A stretch of 35,268 nt of DNA from Candidatus Goldiibacteriota bacterium (lineage in GTDB: Bacteria; Oederibacteriota; JAAXVQ01): contig JAGVPM010000155.1 in the NCBI GenBank assembly GCA_020052235.1, forward strand, positions 1-35,268. The letters run 5' to 3'. Each line of letters starts with the position of its first letter. Positions within the stretch are counted from its first letter, which is position 1. A program made the translations under genes and the position numbers. A model generated the notes under the pieces. That model was given only the letters and a program-made list of their open reading frames with translations, did not search any database and was not told the origin of the DNA. Shown in pieces: positions 16,497 to 25,637 of the stretch.

Positions 16497-16925
16497 ATGG
16501 AAGAAACGAACGCTCAAGCCGCCGCAAAATCAACGACCTTGGAATTTTGGGGAACCGGTCGCCGGAAATGTTCCGTTGCCCGCGTGCAGATCAAGCCGGG
16601 TCAGGGAATGATTATGGTTAATAACCGTACTCTGGAAGAGTACTTTGTTGCGAACAAACAATTCGTGCAAAAAGTGCGTCAGCCTTTGGAAACCACTGCC
16701 AACACCAATAAATTTGACATTAAGGCCAATGTCAAAGGCGGCGGAGTGACCGGTCAAGCCGGTGCTTTGCTGCACGGGCTTTCACGCGCGTTGGTGAAAG
16801 CGGATGCGGATTTGCGTTCCGCTTTGTCCAAAGCCGGGTTTTTAACCCGTGATTCGCGCATGGTTGAACGTAAAAAATACGGTCAATCAGGCGCCCGTAA
16901 GCGGTATCAGTTCTCCAAACGTTAA
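16497..16925 (+). CDS. rpsI: 30S ribosomal protein S9
   Basis: [19 protein letters not shown]...[19 protein letters not shown]...[25 protein letters not shown]. Confidence 0.98.
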   Translation: MEETNAQAAAKSTTLEFWGTGRRKCSVARVQIKPGQGMIMVNNRTLEEYFVANKQFVQKVRQPLETTANTNKFDIKANVKGGGVTGQAGALLHGLSRALVKADADLRSALSKAGFLTRDSRMVERKKYGQSGARKRYQFSKR

Positions 16926-16944
16926 TCAAGTTTCAGCGTTAATT

Positions 16945-16980
16945 AAAAAAGCCACCGCAAATTGCGGTGGCTTTTTTTTT
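16945..16980 (+). terminator. Rho-independent terminator after rpsI
   Basis: AAAAAAGCCACCGCAAATTGCGGTGGCTTTTTTTTT. Confidence 0.92.
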
Positions 16981-17047
16981 ATTCCGTATATAAAACCTGC
17001 CAAGAAAATTAACCGTACTTTTTTAGGGCTTAAAAACAAATTAATTA

Positions 17048-17076
17048 TTGACAAAATGGGGCGCTGGGGGTAAATT
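17048..17076 (+). promoter_or_regulatory. Sigma70-type promoter of the dcw cluster (Pmra)
   Basis: TTGACA-N17-TAAATT. Confidence 0.65.
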
Positions 17077-17086
17077 AACCCAACGA

Positions 17087-17116
17087 GTGGGGAAAAGTGG
17101 TGGAAAGTGGGGATAA
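17087..17116 (+). promoter_or_regulatory. Putative MraZ-binding direct repeats
   Basis: Three tandem 10-bp units GTGGGGAAAA-GTGGTGGAAA-GTGGGGATAA immediately upstream of mraZ; matches the known TGGG direct repeats with 10-bp periodicity. Confidence 0.8.
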
Positions 17117-17120
17117 CTCC

Positions 17121-17558
17121 ATGTTCATGGGAAGTTATGAACACACATTAGATGATAAGGGACGTTTGTCCATTCCTTCGCGCTTTCGGGAAATACTTGT
17201 AGAAAAACAAGTTCCCGAGCGTTTGATTATTACCCAGGGATTGGATTTATGTCTTTTTGGTTATCCTTTGGATGAGTGGAAAAAATTTGAAGAAAAAATA
17301 ATTTCGCGCCCTTTAAATAAAGGAGACGATCGGTACTTCGTGCGCCGTTTGTTGGCCGGTGCCATTGATTGTCCGTTTGACAAACAAGGCCGCGTTGGTT
17401 TGCCGCAAGCTTTGCGGCAATATGCCGGTATTCAGCGCGAGGCCGTGGTGGTGGGCGTATCCAACCGGATTGAAATTTGGTCGCCCGATCGTTGGCGCGA
17501 GTATTTGGAAAAAGGCAAAAGCTTGGAAGAAATCGCTGAACAAATCGAAGCACTGTAA
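17121..17558 (+). CDS. mraZ: Transcriptional regulator MraZ
   Basis: MFMGSYEHTLDDKGRLSIPSRFRE...DKQGRVGLPQALRQYAGI...VVVVGVSNRIEIWSPDRW. Confidence 0.96.
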   Translation: MFMGSYEHTLDDKGRLSIPSRFREILVEKQVPERLIITQGLDLCLFGYPLDEWKKFEEKIISRPLNKGDDRYFVRRLLAGAIDCPFDKQGRVGLPQALRQYAGIQREAVVVGVSNRIEIWSPDRWREYLEKGKSLEEIAEQIEAL

Positions 17559-17602
17559 ACGTGCTTAACACGGATTCTTGGGGGAAGGAGGTGAGATGTC
17601 CT

Positions 17603-17956
17603 GTGTCACTAAAACTTACTCAAAAGGATGGAGTGACCATCATCACGTTGTGCAGTGATATGGATATGGAAGAAGCAGTTGAAGTAAAAAATTGCATCGC
17701 ATCCGTAGTTGAAGGCGGCGGTTACCAGATCGTTTTGGATTTCAGCCGAGTTCAGCACATCAACTCCACCGGCATCGGCATTTTAGCCGAACGTCTTCAC
17801 TACCTCAGAACGTATGCAGGCGATTTACGGTTGGCAGGCCTGAATCCTTACTTACAACATATATTTGAATTGACTCATGTCCGGAGCGTATTTCGCATGT
17901 ATGCCACTCCGGCGGAAGCGGTTCAAAGCTATCATCCCTACATGGTTGCAGCCTAA
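17603..17956 (+). CDS. STAS-domain protein (anti-sigma factor antagonist-like)
   Basis: LKLTQKDGVTIITLCSDMDMEEAVEVKNCI...YQIVLDFSRVQHINSTGIGILAERLHYLRTYAGDLRLAGLNPYLQHIFELTHVRSVFRMYATPAEAVQSY; AGGAGG RBS then GTG at 17603. Confidence 0.88.
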   Translation: MSLKLTQKDGVTIITLCSDMDMEEAVEVKNCIASVVEGGGYQIVLDFSRVQHINSTGIGILAERLHYLRTYAGDLRLAGLNPYLQHIFELTHVRSVFRMYATPAEAVQSYHPYMVAA

Positions 17957-18822
17957 TGAGCGGACATCGCACGGTTTTATTAACTGAAACGCTGGAGTAC
18001 GTGAAACCGGAACCCGTGGGTTGGTGGGCCGATTTGACGGTGGGCGGCGGCGGGCATACCCGGGCTTTGCTGGAGGCCACGGCCCCAGGCGGACGTGTGC
18101 TGGGCTTGGACCGCGACGCGGAAACGCTGGAGCAAACCCGCCAACATTTGCAGGAGTTTGGCGAACGATTGGTGCTGGTGCACGCCAATTACTCGGATTT
18201 GGCCCAATGCGCGGCAGCGCAGGGGATTGAAGCTTTCAAGGGCGTGATTATGGATTTGGGCGTATCGTCGTTTCAGTTGGATCAGGCGGAACGCGGTTTT
18301 TCGTTTCAGCAGGATGCGCCCCTGGATATGCGCATGGACCGCAGCCGCGGGACGACGGCTGCGGAATTGGTGAACCACACCGATGAACGCGAATTGGCTG
18401 ATCTGTTTTATCTCTACGGGGGCGAGCGGCGTTCGCGCCAATTGGCGCATGCCATTGTCCGGAATCGTCCCATCACCACCACCGCGCAGTTGGCCGCCTT
18501 GGCCCGGCGCGCCGTGGGTCCGGCGGGGAAAATTCACCCGGCAACCCGCGCGTTTCAAGCGCTGCGCATTGTGGTCAATGACGAATTGGGCGGATTGGAG
18601 CAGGGGCTAAAGGCCGTTGCGGAACTGTTGGAGGAACAGGGGCGTTTGGTGGTTATCAGTTTTCATTCTTTGGAAGACCGGATCGTTAAACAATTTTTAA
18701 AGGCGGGCGGCTGGGACATCATGACCAAGCATGTGGTGCGCCCCGGCGATACCGAGGAGTCTGAAAATCCACGTTCGCGCAGCGCGCGGTTGCGCGCGGC
18801 GCGGCGTCAAAGGCAGGCATAA
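17956..18822 (+). CDS. rsmH: 16S rRNA (cytosine1402-N4)-methyltransferase RsmH (MraW)
   Basis: GHRTVLLTETLEYVKPEPVGWWADLTVGGGGHTRALLEA...DLGVSSFQLDQAERGFSF...ISFHSLEDRIVKQF. Confidence 0.97.
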   Translation: MSGHRTVLLTETLEYVKPEPVGWWADLTVGGGGHTRALLEATAPGGRVLGLDRDAETLEQTRQHLQEFGERLVLVHANYSDLAQCAAAQGIEAFKGVIMDLGVSSFQLDQAERGFSFQQDAPLDMRMDRSRGTTAAELVNHTDERELADLFYLYGGERRSRQLAHAIVRNRPITTTAQLAALARRAVGPAGKIHPATRAFQALRIVVNDELGGLEQGLKAVAELLEEQGRLVVISFHSLEDRIVKQFLKAGGWDIMTKHVVRPGDTEESENPRSRSARLRAARRQRQA

Positions 18823-18824
18823 CC

Positions 18825-19310
18825 ATGCAACGAAAAAACACCTCCGCCTTGGATCCGGAATTTTTAACCATCTATTTCATGCGGGGCGCGCAATTGGACC
18901 GCAAGGTGGCGTTTCGGCGGGTATGGTTGATTTTCGGCGGGTTATTGCTGATTTTCGGACTGCTGGGGTTGCGGGTGTGGCAGGAAATGCAGGTCGTGAA
19001 GGCGGGCTACCAACTGAATCAAATGAAAAAAGAACGGTTGCATTTGCTGGAAGAACAGCAGGTGCTGCAAACTCAGCGTAACGCGCTGGCGAGTCTGGAG
19101 CGTGTGGAACTGGTGGCGCGCAAGGACTTGGGCATGTGCCCGCCGGCCAAAGATCAGACCGTGTTTATGGTGGAATCTTCCGAGCCCCGGCAAGGGTTTA
19201 ACCGTGTGTGGACCGCTTCGCAATCCTGGCTGGAGCGGGTGGCGGACACGTGGAAAGCCATGACCGGATTCGGCGGCGACAAGGGCAAGGAGGGGCGCCT
19301 TGGCGGATAA
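18825..19310 (+). CDS. ftsL: FtsL-like cell division protein
   Basis: Single TM followed by a coiled-coil segment; located between rsmH and the PBP gene. Confidence 0.7.
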   Translation: MQRKNTSALDPEFLTIYFMRGAQLDRKVAFRRVWLIFGGLLLIFGLLGLRVWQEMQVVKAGYQLNQMKKERLHLLEEQQVLQTQRNALASLERVELVARKDLGMCPPAKDQTVFMVESSEPRQGFNRVWTASQSWLERVADTWKAMTGFGGDKGKEGRLGG

Positions 19311-21435
19311 CGGGATGGATCGGCGCGCGCGGATTTTGCTGGCCGGTTTTGGTGTGATGGTTGCGGCCTTGACCATGCGCTTATTTTTTCTGCAAATCAT
19401 CCAGCATCAAAAATTATCGCAAATGGCGTTGCGGCAACAGGAACGGACCATTGAGGTCCAGCCTGCGCGCGGCAATATCTATGACCGGTTCGGCCGCCCT
19501 TTGGCGTTTAACCGTGAATGTTTTTCCTATTTTGCGGTTCCTGCGGAAATTGGAAATCTTTCCCGAACGGCAAAATTACTGGCTCCGTGGGTGGGGATTC
19601 CCGCCGGAGTGTTGGAACAAAAATTGCGCACGTCACGCGATTTTGTATGGCTCAAACGCAAAGTGGGGGACGCAACCGCGGCTGCCATAGAAAAATTGGC
19701 GCTGCCTGGGGTCCACCATTTGTCTGAAAACCGGCGGGTGTATCCGGAGGGAAGCTTGGCCTGCCACGTCCTGGGATTTGTCGGAGTCGATAACCAGGGC
19801 TTGGACGGAGTGGAATTGCAATTTGAACGCACGGTACGCGGCGCGGCCGGGTGGATGCGGATCGCGCGCGATGCCCAAGGCCGGACGGTATTGACATCCA
19901 CGAAAACCCTGAAAGCGCCCGAACCCGGCCAAGACGTATATTTGACCATTGATAAAGTGGTTCAGCATATTGCCGAACGCGAGTTGGCGCGGGTCGTGGA
20001 AAAATATAAGGCCCAGGCCGGTTCGGTGCTGGTGATGGACCCGCAGACCGGTGAAATACTCGCCTTGGCCAATTGGCCCGAGTTTGATCCGAACCGTTAT
20101 TGGGAATATTCCTTGGAAGCCAGGCGGAACCGCGCTGTGCGCGATTTATACGAACCGGGGTCCACCTTTAAAGTGTTCACCGCCGCCGCGGCCCTGGAAG
20201 AAAACGTGGCCAGTGAAAATGACATCTTCGACTGCGAGCAAGGGTGTGCGGTGTTTAACGGCCGGATTGTGCGCGACCACATTCCTCACGGACGCATCCC
20301 CTTTCATGAGGTCATTAGTTTTTCAAGCAATATCGGCACTGTGAAAATTGGTATGCGTGTCGGCGCCGAGCGTTTGGTGCGCTACGCGCGGGGATTTGGG
20401 TTCGGGCATCCGACGGGAATTGAATTGCCGGGAGAACCAGCGGGGTTGCTTAAATCAGCGGAGCGCTGGAATTCGGCGACCATGGCGTCGGTACCGTATG
20501 GGCAGGAAGTGGCCGTAACCACGTTGCAGACCGCGGCCGGTTATGCGGCGGTGGCCAATGACGGGTGGTTGCCTAAACCGACATTGATCAAGGAAATCCG
20601 TCAAACCGGCGGCAAGGTAACGCAAGCGGAACGTCCCGAGGTTCGGCAGCAGGCGATTTCTCCCAATACGGCCAAACGGTTGCGCGCCTTGTTGGGCGAA
20701 GTGGTGGAACACGGCACGGGCACGGAAGCGCAAATGCCCGATTATGCGGTGGCCGGAAAAACAGGCACGGCACAAAAAGCGATCCACGGCGGACGCGGGT
20801 ATGACCCCTATAAATCCGTGGCCTCGTTTGTGGGATTTTTACCCGCCGACCGCCCGCGGCTGCTGATTGCGGTAATTGTGGATTCGCCGCACAACGTGCA
20901 ATGGGGCGGCGTGGTGGCCGGGCCGGTGTTTAAAGCCATTGGGCAAAATTTGGTGGCTTACTTGGGCATTCCTCCGCTCAATGGCAATGTGGCCGTGGCT
21001 GAAGTTAAAAATGAAAAAATGGACTATGTGCCCCAGGATATGCTGAGTGTCCCGGAAGTTATTGGTTTGGAGCGCCTGGCAGTGCAGGATCAATTGAAGC
21101 GCCAGGGCTTGGCGGCCATTTGTTTTGGCCAAGGTACGCAGGTGACGGCACAGCGTCCTCCGGCCGGTGCGCAGGTAAAACCGGGATCACCGGTGTTATT
21201 GTACCTTGAGCAGGCAGCAGTGACCGGGGCGGAAGGGCCGGGTGCGGATAGTGTGGTTCCCAATGTTTCAGGACAAAGCCTGCGGAACGCTTTGCAGCTG
21301 TTGCACGCCTACGGTATGCAGGCGCAGGTTTCCGGGAGCGGTGTGGTGCACTCGCAAACACCCTTGCCCAATACGGCGGCTAAACTGGGGACTGTTTGCA
21401 GCCTGATATGCCGGGATCCGGAAGGCCATCCATGA
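19300..21435 (+). CDS. ftsI: Class B penicillin-binding protein / FtsI with C-terminal PASTA-like domains
   Basis: ARGNIYDRFGRPLAFN, YEPGSTFK active site, FSSNIGT, KTGTAQ; C-terminal VPEVIGL...VPNVSGQSL PASTA-like repeats. Confidence 0.93.
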   Translation: MADNGMDRRARILLAGFGVMVAALTMRLFFLQIIQHQKLSQMALRQQERTIEVQPARGNIYDRFGRPLAFNRECFSYFAVPAEIGNLSRTAKLLAPWVGIPAGVLEQKLRTSRDFVWLKRKVGDATAAAIEKLALPGVHHLSENRRVYPEGSLACHVLGFVGVDNQGLDGVELQFERTVRGAAGWMRIARDAQGRTVLTSTKTLKAPEPGQDVYLTIDKVVQHIAERELARVVEKYKAQAGSVLVMDPQTGEILALANWPEFDPNRYWEYSLEARRNRAVRDLYEPGSTFKVFTAAAALEENVASENDIFDCEQGCAVFNGRIVRDHIPHGRIPFHEVISFSSNIGTVKIGMRVGAERLVRYARGFGFGHPTGIELPGEPAGLLKSAERWNSATMASVPYGQEVAVTTLQTAAGYAAVANDGWLPKPTLIKEIRQTGGKVTQAERPEVRQQAISPNTAKRLRALLGEVVEHGTGTEAQMPDYAVAGKTGTAQKAIHGGRGYDPYKSVASFVGFLPADRPRLLIAVIVDSPHNVQWGGVVAGPVFKAIGQNLVAYLGIPPLNGNVAVAEVKNEKMDYVPQDMLSVPEVIGLERLAVQDQLKRQGLAAICFGQGTQVTAQRPPAGAQVKPGSPVLLYLEQAAVTGAEGPGADSVVPNVSGQSLRNALQLLHAYGMQAQVSGSGVVHSQTPLPNTAAKLGTVCSLICRDPEGHP

Positions 21436-22970
21436 TGAAGATTCCGTTGAGTGTATTGAGCGCGGCTTTGCCGGGATCAAAATTGTCAGCGTGTCCGGAT
21501 AGTTGGGTGACCGGCTTGTGCGCGAATTCAAAGGATGTGCAGCCCGGTGATTTGTTTGCCTGCATTCGTGGTGCGCATTCGGATTCGCACGGTTTTATTC
21601 CCGAAGCCGTACAACGTGGCGCGGCTGCCGTGCTGGTGGATCGTGCCGTTGATACCGGGAAATATCCGGGGGTCGGGGTTGTTCGGGTTCCCAACGTGGT
21701 GCAAGCCCTAATGCAGTTGGCCCCGGCGTTTTACAATTTGCCCACGTTGCGCATGCGCATGGTGGGTGTAACCGGAACAAACGGCAAAACTACTATTACG
21801 CATTTGATCCGTTCCATTGTGGAGCATACCCCGGCGGAACGCGGTGCCGATAAACGGCGGGTGGGCGTGGTCGGCACCATCCGGCACGAAATCGCCGGGC
21901 GGGTTTTGGTTTCGCATAACACCACGCCCATGGCGTGGGATTTGCAAAAGCTTTTACGGGATATGGCGGACGCGCATTGCGATACGGCCGTGCTGGAAGT
22001 GTCTTCACATGCCTTGGATCAGAATCGGATTGCCGGGTGTGAATTTGACGTGGCGGTGTTCACGAATTTAACTCAGGACCACTTGGATTATCATAAGACC
22101 ATGGCCGCCTACGCGCGGGCCAAACAGCGTTTGTTTTCAGGTTTGGCGCAAGCGGGCTGGAAAAAAGGGCTGAAATTTGCCGTGGTGAACGGGGACGATC
22201 CGCAGGGTGTGCGCATGGCGCGCGCGGCCCGCGGCGCCAAGGTGCTGACTTACGGAGTGAAGGCATCGGCTCAGGTGCGCGCGTCGGACGTGCGCTCAAC
22301 CCCGGGGGGGAATGAATTCAAACTTATCACGCCTAAGGGAAGTATTGCAGTACGGCTGCCGTTGTTGGGCCAATACAATGTTTACAATGCCTTGGCCGCG
22401 GCCGGCGCGGGACTGGCGTTGGGCGCGTCGCTGCCGCAGATTAAACGCGGACTGGAAGCCGTAACTTCCGTGCCCGGGCGTTTGGAGAAAATTGCAGGCA
22501 ATCAACCGTTTGCCGTGGTGGTGGATTTTGCGCATACGCCGGATGCTTTGGAAAAGGCATTGCTGAATGTCCGCGAATGGACGAAAGGGCGTGTGCTGCT
22601 GGTATTCGGCTGCGGTGGAGACCGGGATGCCGGCAAACGCCCGATGATGGGAGCACTGGGCGCGCGGTTGGCCGACAGGGTGGTCATCACGTCGGACAAT
22701 CCCCGCAGCGAAGATCCGCTGGAGATTATGGCACAGATTCAAGCCGGATGTTTGCGCGTTGGGAAGAAAGCTCATGCAGAACCGGCGCGCGCGCGTGCCA
22801 TTCGCTGGGCATTGCAACAGGCAAGACCCGGCGATACGGTTTTGTTGGCGGGCAAAGGACACGAGACTTATCAAATTTTGAAGGACCGCGTGGTGGAGTT
22901 TGATGACCGTAAGGTGGCGCGGAAGGAATTAAGCAAACTGGGCTACACAATCAAAAGCGCAAGGAAGTAA
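21432..22970 (+). CDS. murE: UDP-N-acetylmuramoyl-L-alanyl-D-glutamate--2,6-diaminopimelate ligase
   Basis: VTGTNGKTTITHLIRSI, DHLDYHKTMAAYARAK, SDNPRSEDP (meso-DAP specificity motif DNPR). Confidence 0.96.
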   Translation: MMKIPLSVLSAALPGSKLSACPDSWVTGLCANSKDVQPGDLFACIRGAHSDSHGFIPEAVQRGAAAVLVDRAVDTGKYPGVGVVRVPNVVQALMQLAPAFYNLPTLRMRMVGVTGTNGKTTITHLIRSIVEHTPAERGADKRRVGVVGTIRHEIAGRVLVSHNTTPMAWDLQKLLRDMADAHCDTAVLEVSSHALDQNRIAGCEFDVAVFTNLTQDHLDYHKTMAAYARAKQRLFSGLAQAGWKKGLKFAVVNGDDPQGVRMARAARGAKVLTYGVKASAQVRASDVRSTPGGNEFKLITPKGSIAVRLPLLGQYNVYNALAAAGAGLALGASLPQIKRGLEAVTSVPGRLEKIAGNQPFAVVVDFAHTPDALEKALLNVREWTKGRVLLVFGCGGDRDAGKRPMMGALGARLADRVVITSDNPRSEDPLEIMAQIQAGCLRVGKKAHAEPARARAIRWALQQARPGDTVLLAGKGHETYQILKDRVVEFDDRKVARKELSKLGYTIKSARK

Positions 22971-22974
22971 TCGG

Positions 22975-24339
22975 ATGCAGCAGGTAACGCTCGGATGGAT
23001 GGCAGGCATATGCCGCGGCACGTTGGTGGGCGGATCTCCCCAACAGAAAGTCACGGGGGGACTGTGCATTGACTCGCGTAAAATTGCGGCCGGGGATTGT
23101 TTTGTGGCACTGGCCGGGCGGCAGGGAGACGGGCATGCGTTTATAGCCCAGGCGCATGCCGCCGGGGCCGCGGCCGCATTATGCCGCCGGGCGGTGGAAG
23201 GCGTGCCCTGCATTCGGGTTTCAAATCCGCGCCAAGCCATGGGCGCTGTGGCTGCCGCGTACCGCCGGAAGTTTAAATCTTTGAAAGTGGTCGGCATTAC
23301 CGGAAGTTCGGGCAAGACCACCACCAAGGAAATGGTATGTGCTGTATTGGGAACGCGGTACAAGGTGCATGCTAATCAGGGAAATTTCAATAATGATTTG
23401 GGCGTGCCCATGACTTTGACGCGCCTGGAACGCACCCATACGGCCGCGGTGATCGAAATGGGCATGAATCACGCGGGTGAGATCCGCACCCTGGCCCGGA
23501 TGGCGGCGCCGCAGGTAGGCGTGATTACCAACATCGGCGATGCGCATCGCGGCCATTTTCGTGACCGGAAAGCATTGACCAAGGCGAAAGCGGAGTTGTT
23601 GGCTGAACTGCCTGCGCAGGGCATGGCTGTGATTAATTTGGATGATCCGAATTTGGCAACCCGCGGCCGGGATCGCCGGATCACGTTTGGCATCAACGAA
23701 AGGGCCGATGTGCGCATTGAACACGCGAGCGTGCATCTAAAGGGCACGCATGTGGTTTTGGAATACGCGGGTAAAAAACAGGCAATGTGGCTTAAAACAT
23801 ACGGCGCGCATCAAGCCTTGAATGCGGCCGCAGCCGTGGCAACCGGGCTGGCTTTGAAGGTGCCGTTTGAGGCTGCATGCCGCGCCCTGGCCAAATACCG
23901 GCCGCAAGCCATGATGCGGTCGCAGCTGATTAAAATCGGACCGCATCATGTGATTCACGACGCGTACAACAGCAATCCGCAATCGGCGGCCGCGGCCGTG
24001 CGGCTTTTGGCGGAATTACCGGCAAACGGGCAGCGGATTTTTGTGGCAGGCAGCATGCTGGAGTTGGGCGATTATTCCCCGGAAGCTCACCGTCAATTAG
24101 GGGCCGAAGCGGCCATTTGCGGGTTGCAGGGATTGATTACGGTAGGGAGCGAAGCGCGGGTCATGCAGGAACGGGCGCAAGGCATTCGGCGCAAGGCCCA
24201 CGTCGCGGTTGCGGAAGACGTGGTGAAAAAATTATGGCCCTGGCTTAGCCCGGAAGGGGATCTGATTTTAGTAAAAGGGTCCCGCGGCCTGGGGCTGGAA
24301 AAGGCGGTGGAAGCGTTAAAACAACGGTTCAAAGTGTAA
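22975..24339 (+). CDS. murF: UDP-N-acetylmuramoyl-tripeptide--D-alanyl-D-alanine ligase
   Basis: VVGITGSSGKTTTKEMV, NFNNDLGVPMTLTRL, EMGMNHAGEI, HDAYNSNPQSAAAAV. Confidence 0.96.
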   Translation: MQQVTLGWMAGICRGTLVGGSPQQKVTGGLCIDSRKIAAGDCFVALAGRQGDGHAFIAQAHAAGAAAALCRRAVEGVPCIRVSNPRQAMGAVAAAYRRKFKSLKVVGITGSSGKTTTKEMVCAVLGTRYKVHANQGNFNNDLGVPMTLTRLERTHTAAVIEMGMNHAGEIRTLARMAAPQVGVITNIGDAHRGHFRDRKALTKAKAELLAELPAQGMAVINLDDPNLATRGRDRRITFGINERADVRIEHASVHLKGTHVVLEYAGKKQAMWLKTYGAHQALNAAAAVATGLALKVPFEAACRALAKYRPQAMMRSQLIKIGPHHVIHDAYNSNPQSAAAAVRLLAELPANGQRIFVAGSMLELGDYSPEAHRQLGAEAAICGLQGLITVGSEARVMQERAQGIRRKAHVAVAEDVVKKLWPWLSPEGDLILVKGSRGLGLEKAVEALKQRFKV

Positions 24340-24472
24340 GGTTCAAAGTTCAAAGCAAGTTAAACGCGACCAACGTAATCTACCGCGACTTTTAGGTAAC
24401 GACTGCATACGACATACTGACTTCACCCAACGCCGCTGCCGCTGCCGACGTTTGCTTTGAACTTTGAACCTT
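24338..24472. repeat. 135-bp noncoding cassette bounded by a perfect 21-bp inverted repeat
   Basis: AAGGTTCAAAGTTCAAAGCAA (24338-24358) / TTGCTTTGAACTTTGAACCTT (24452-24472); left arm overlaps the murF stop codon. Confidence 0.9.
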
Positions 24473-24510
24473 GAACTTGTACCTCGCGAATTTTTGAGAA
24501 GGAGAAACCA

Positions 24511-25596
24511 GTGCTTTATTATTTTCTGTTTCCTTTGGCCGATGCCTGGAAAGCGTTAAATGTTTTCCGGTACATAACGTTCCGTTCGATTTACGCGGCG
24601 ATTACTGCATTTTTGATTTGTTTGCTGCTGGGGCCCTGGATTATACGCACCTTGAAAAAGGGCGGGGTGGAGCAGGCCATCCGCCAGGATGGCCCCGGGG
24701 CGCATTTGAAAAAAGCCGGTACGCCTACCATGGGCGGGTTGATCATTTTACCGGCGATTTTCATCAGCGTTGGTTTGTGGGCCCGCTGGGAACAGTTTGC
24801 GGTATGGGTCACCATGGCTTCAATGCTTTGGTTCGGCGCCGTGGGTTTTTGGGATGACTTTATTAAATTTTCGGGAAAAAATCCCAAGGGCATGAGTTCG
24901 CGCCTCAAGCTGGCCTTGCAGGCAGTGGGCGGCGTGGCAATCATGGCCGCCGTGATGTTTCGGGGCGAAGGCGGGGCGCTGGCCATGTCGATCAATGTCC
25001 CGTTTTTCAAGTCCGCTCTGCACCTGCCCGTCTGGCTTTACTTCGTCCTGGGGTGGACGGTCATTGTTGGGGCGTGCAACGGAGTAAATTTCACCGACGG
25101 GTTGGATGGATTGGCCAGCGGGGCCTTGGCCCTGGTAGGGGTGACGTTTGCGATCATGAGTTACCTGGTCGCGCATGCCAAGTTTGCGAATTATCTCCTG
25201 GTTATTCACGTGCCAGGAGGCGGTGAGCTGACGGTTATTTGCAGCGCCATGGTGGGCGCCGTACTGGGGTTTCTTTGGTTCAATTCTCACCCGGCGGAAA
25301 TTTTTATGGGGGACACGGGATCATTGGCCTTGGGCGGAATGCTGGGCACGATTGCAGTGCTGATCAAACAGGAACTCCTGCTGTTTGTGGTGGGTGGTGT
25401 GTTTGTGGCCGAGACGCTGTCGGTTATTCTTCAAGTCGGCAGCTACAAACTGACCGGCAAGCGGATTTTCAAGATGGCGCCCCTGCACCATCATTTTGAG
25501 CTTTCCGGGTGGTCGGAAACCAAGGTGATTATCCGCTTTTGGATTGTGGCCATTTTGTTGGCCATTATCACCTTGAGTACATTGAAGTTAAGGTAG
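24511..25596 (+). CDS. mraY: Phospho-N-acetylmuramoyl-pentapeptide-transferase
   Basis: AGTPTMGGLIIL, NFTDGLDGLASG, HPAEIFMGDTGSLALGG, APLHHHFELSGWSETKVIIRFWI. Confidence 0.97.
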   Translation: MLYYFLFPLADAWKALNVFRYITFRSIYAAITAFLICLLLGPWIIRTLKKGGVEQAIRQDGPGAHLKKAGTPTMGGLIILPAIFISVGLWARWEQFAVWVTMASMLWFGAVGFWDDFIKFSGKNPKGMSSRLKLALQAVGGVAIMAAVMFRGEGGALAMSINVPFFKSALHLPVWLYFVLGWTVIVGACNGVNFTDGLDGLASGALALVGVTFAIMSYLVAHAKFANYLLVIHVPGGGELTVICSAMVGAVLGFLWFNSHPAEIFMGDTGSLALGGMLGTIAVLIKQELLLFVVGGVFVAETLSVILQVGSYKLTGKRIFKMAPLHHHFELSGWSETKVIIRFWIVAILLAIITLSTLKLR

Positions 25597-25620
25597 GGAA
25601 CGGTTTAAAACCGTTCCCCA
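25594..25620. repeat. Small palindrome TAGGGAACGGTTTAAAACCGTTCCCCA, copy 3
   Basis: Same motif as 123-149; its first three bases are the mraY TAG stop codon. Confidence 0.85.
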
Positions 25621-25637
25621 GAAGTTTGAGGTGGATT

